Origin: Eubacterium saphenum ATCC 49989
GTDB lineage: Bacteria; Bacillota; Clostridia; Peptostreptococcales; Anaerovoracaceae
Assembly (NCBI GenBank): GCA_000161975.1
Contig: GG688422.1
Span: forward strand, 1 to 64,000
Direction of reading: 5' to 3'
Length of the DNA: 64,000 nucleotides
The position numbers and the translations under genes are program-made. This document shows, piece after piece, positions 63,323-64,000 of the stretch. Numbering within the stretch: position 1 is the first letter of the stretch; each line of letters begins with the position of its first letter. The notes under the pieces are model-generated. The model worked only from the letters and a program-made list of their open reading frames with translations. It was not told where the DNA came from and did not search any database.

Positions 63323-64000
63323 ATGGGAGATAAGAGACACGCCGTACTTTCACCATCCAGCGCACATAGGTGGCTGGTATGCACCCCCAGCGCAAGGATG
63401 GAGGAAGCCTTTCCGGATAAGAGCAGTGCGTACGCCGAGGAAGGCGCACTAGCACACGGGTATGCAGAAAAGGTGCTTAAAAAAGCGCTGAAAGGCGACA
63501 TACCTATACGTTTGCTAGGGAGGATGGAAGAAGAGATGAGAGATGCCGTAATGGACTACGTGCAGAAATGCTTAGATATTAGCACGGATTTGGGCGAGTC
63601 AAGGACTGACGACAACATAGGGACAGTAGCGGTGGCAGTAGAGGGCACCGTATCGATACCGTGCATTCCCGAAGGCTTTGGCACCATAGACTTCGCAGCG
63701 CATAACAACGAGACACAGGCTATCGTAGACTTTAAATACGGCAAAGGCAACAAGGTATACGCCAAAGGCAACCCACAACTCATGTTATACGCATCGGGAT
63801 GTCTAGCGGACTTACCAAGCATAAAAAACGTCAGGCTCATAATCGTGCAGCCTCGCCTTGAGCATATAGACGTAGCTGAGTACACAAGAGCCGAGATCGA
63901 AGAGTTTGAGGCGAAAATAAAACCAATCGCAGAAAAAGCGTTTAGGGGCGAAGGGGATTTCGTATCTGGTGAACACTGTAAATTCTGCAGTGCAAAAGCT
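63323..64000 (+). CDS. DUF2800 phage protein, Cas4/RecB-like nuclease fold (cut by window end)
   Basis: 226 residues before the window ends, with no stop. HAVLSPSSAHRWLVCTPSAR and EEGALAHGYAEKVL are typical of the DUF2800 start. GTIDFAA, then AIVDFKYGKGNKV supplies the PD-(D/E)xK residues, followed by PQLMLYA. CKFCSAKA at the end is the beginning of the Cys cluster seen in Cas4-like nucleases. It is probably part of phage replication or recombination. RBS GGGGAGGAGG. Confidence 0.9.
   Translation, partial: MGDKRHAVLSPSSAHRWLVCTPSARMEEAFPDKSSAYAEEGALAHGYAEKVLKKALKGDIPIRLLGRMEEEMRDAVMDYVQKCLDISTDLGESRTDDNIGTVAVAVEGTVSIPCIPEGFGTIDFAAHNNETQAIVDFKYGKGNKVYAKGNPQLMLYASGCLADLPSIKNVRLIIVQPRLEHIDVAEYTRAEIEEFEAKIKPIAEKAFRGEGDFVSGEHCKFCSAKA

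Larger units (their letters stand above)
59205..64000. mobile_element. Left part of a prophage or related integrated element
   Basis: An integrase, a divergent repressor/Cro-like pair, small early proteins and a DUF2800 nuclease occur in the order common to clostridial siphoviruses. The left edge lies somewhere between thiT and 59319; the attachment site was not identified, and the right end is outside the window. Confidence 0.85.

Overview
The window is chromosomal DNA from an anaerobic, low-G+C Gram-positive bacterium, most likely class Clostridia. Supporting evidence: a 23S-5S-tRNA-Glu rRNA operon end; strong AGGAGG ribosome sites; a 4Fe-4S-type PurF; purine synthesis with a separate AICAR transformylase and a PurO-like IMP cyclohydrolase; a class B sortase with a P-x-T-G substrate; and flavinylated surface redox proteins. 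The genus cannot be fixed from sequence alone; the Mogibacterium/[Eubacterium] group is an impression only.

Layout. 1-2.5 kb: the 3' part of 23S rRNA, 5S rRNA, tRNA-Glu(UUC) and a terminator. 2.7-18.1 kb, + strand: a DUF1292 protein with a His/Cys tail, a P-loop/Asp23 protein, uvrB, uvrA, pncB, lepB, smpB, a full-length PurL homologue that has lost its catalytic residues, exoA, prfA and sua5/tsaC. 18.3-20.4 kb, - strand: a short BioB and a PfoR/EIIC-type membrane protein. 21-32.5 kb: one tight purine operon, purE-purF-purM-purN-purO-like-AICARFT-purD-purL-purC, then ogt with a broken copy of its own 3' end just upstream. 33-37.4 kb: ahpC, yraN, comM, dprA and a small ferredoxin. 37.6-41.4 kb: a cell-wall protein (NlpC/P60-like domain plus SpaA-like domains), a class B sortase, a 60-residue membrane protein, and a candidate small RNA with three ACUCCU motifs. 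41.5-45 kb, - strand: esterase, amidase and pfkA. 45.3-50.3 kb: a flippase, queH, asnA and a class III aminotransferase. 50.5-52.9 kb: two FMN-binding proteins and a membrane 4Fe-4S protein. 53.1-55.7 kb: a zinc ABC transporter. 55.8-58.2 kb: rpsF-ssb-rpsR-DUF2232-rplI. 58.3-59.0 kb: a TPP riboswitch and thiT. From about 59.2 kb to the end: the left part of a prophage or related integrated element, with a zincin, integrase, S24-type repressor, Cro-like protein and DUF2800 nuclease.

How the genes work together. The purine operon makes IMP from PRPP using split enzymes for the last two steps; purB, purA and purK are not here. The strongest novelty candidate is the second PurL at 11.4-15.2 kb: 1279 codons with an intact frame, but the glutaminase nucleophile is Gly instead of Cys, the synthetase active-site His is Leu, and the ATP/Mg motifs are erased. 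It sits outside the operon, while the operon carries an intact purL. Other points of interest are the sRNA beside the sortase locus, the prophage repressor that lacks its self-cleavage Lys and shares the element with a HELRH metallopeptidase, and an unexplained pair of 36-bp hairpin repeats at the element's left edge.
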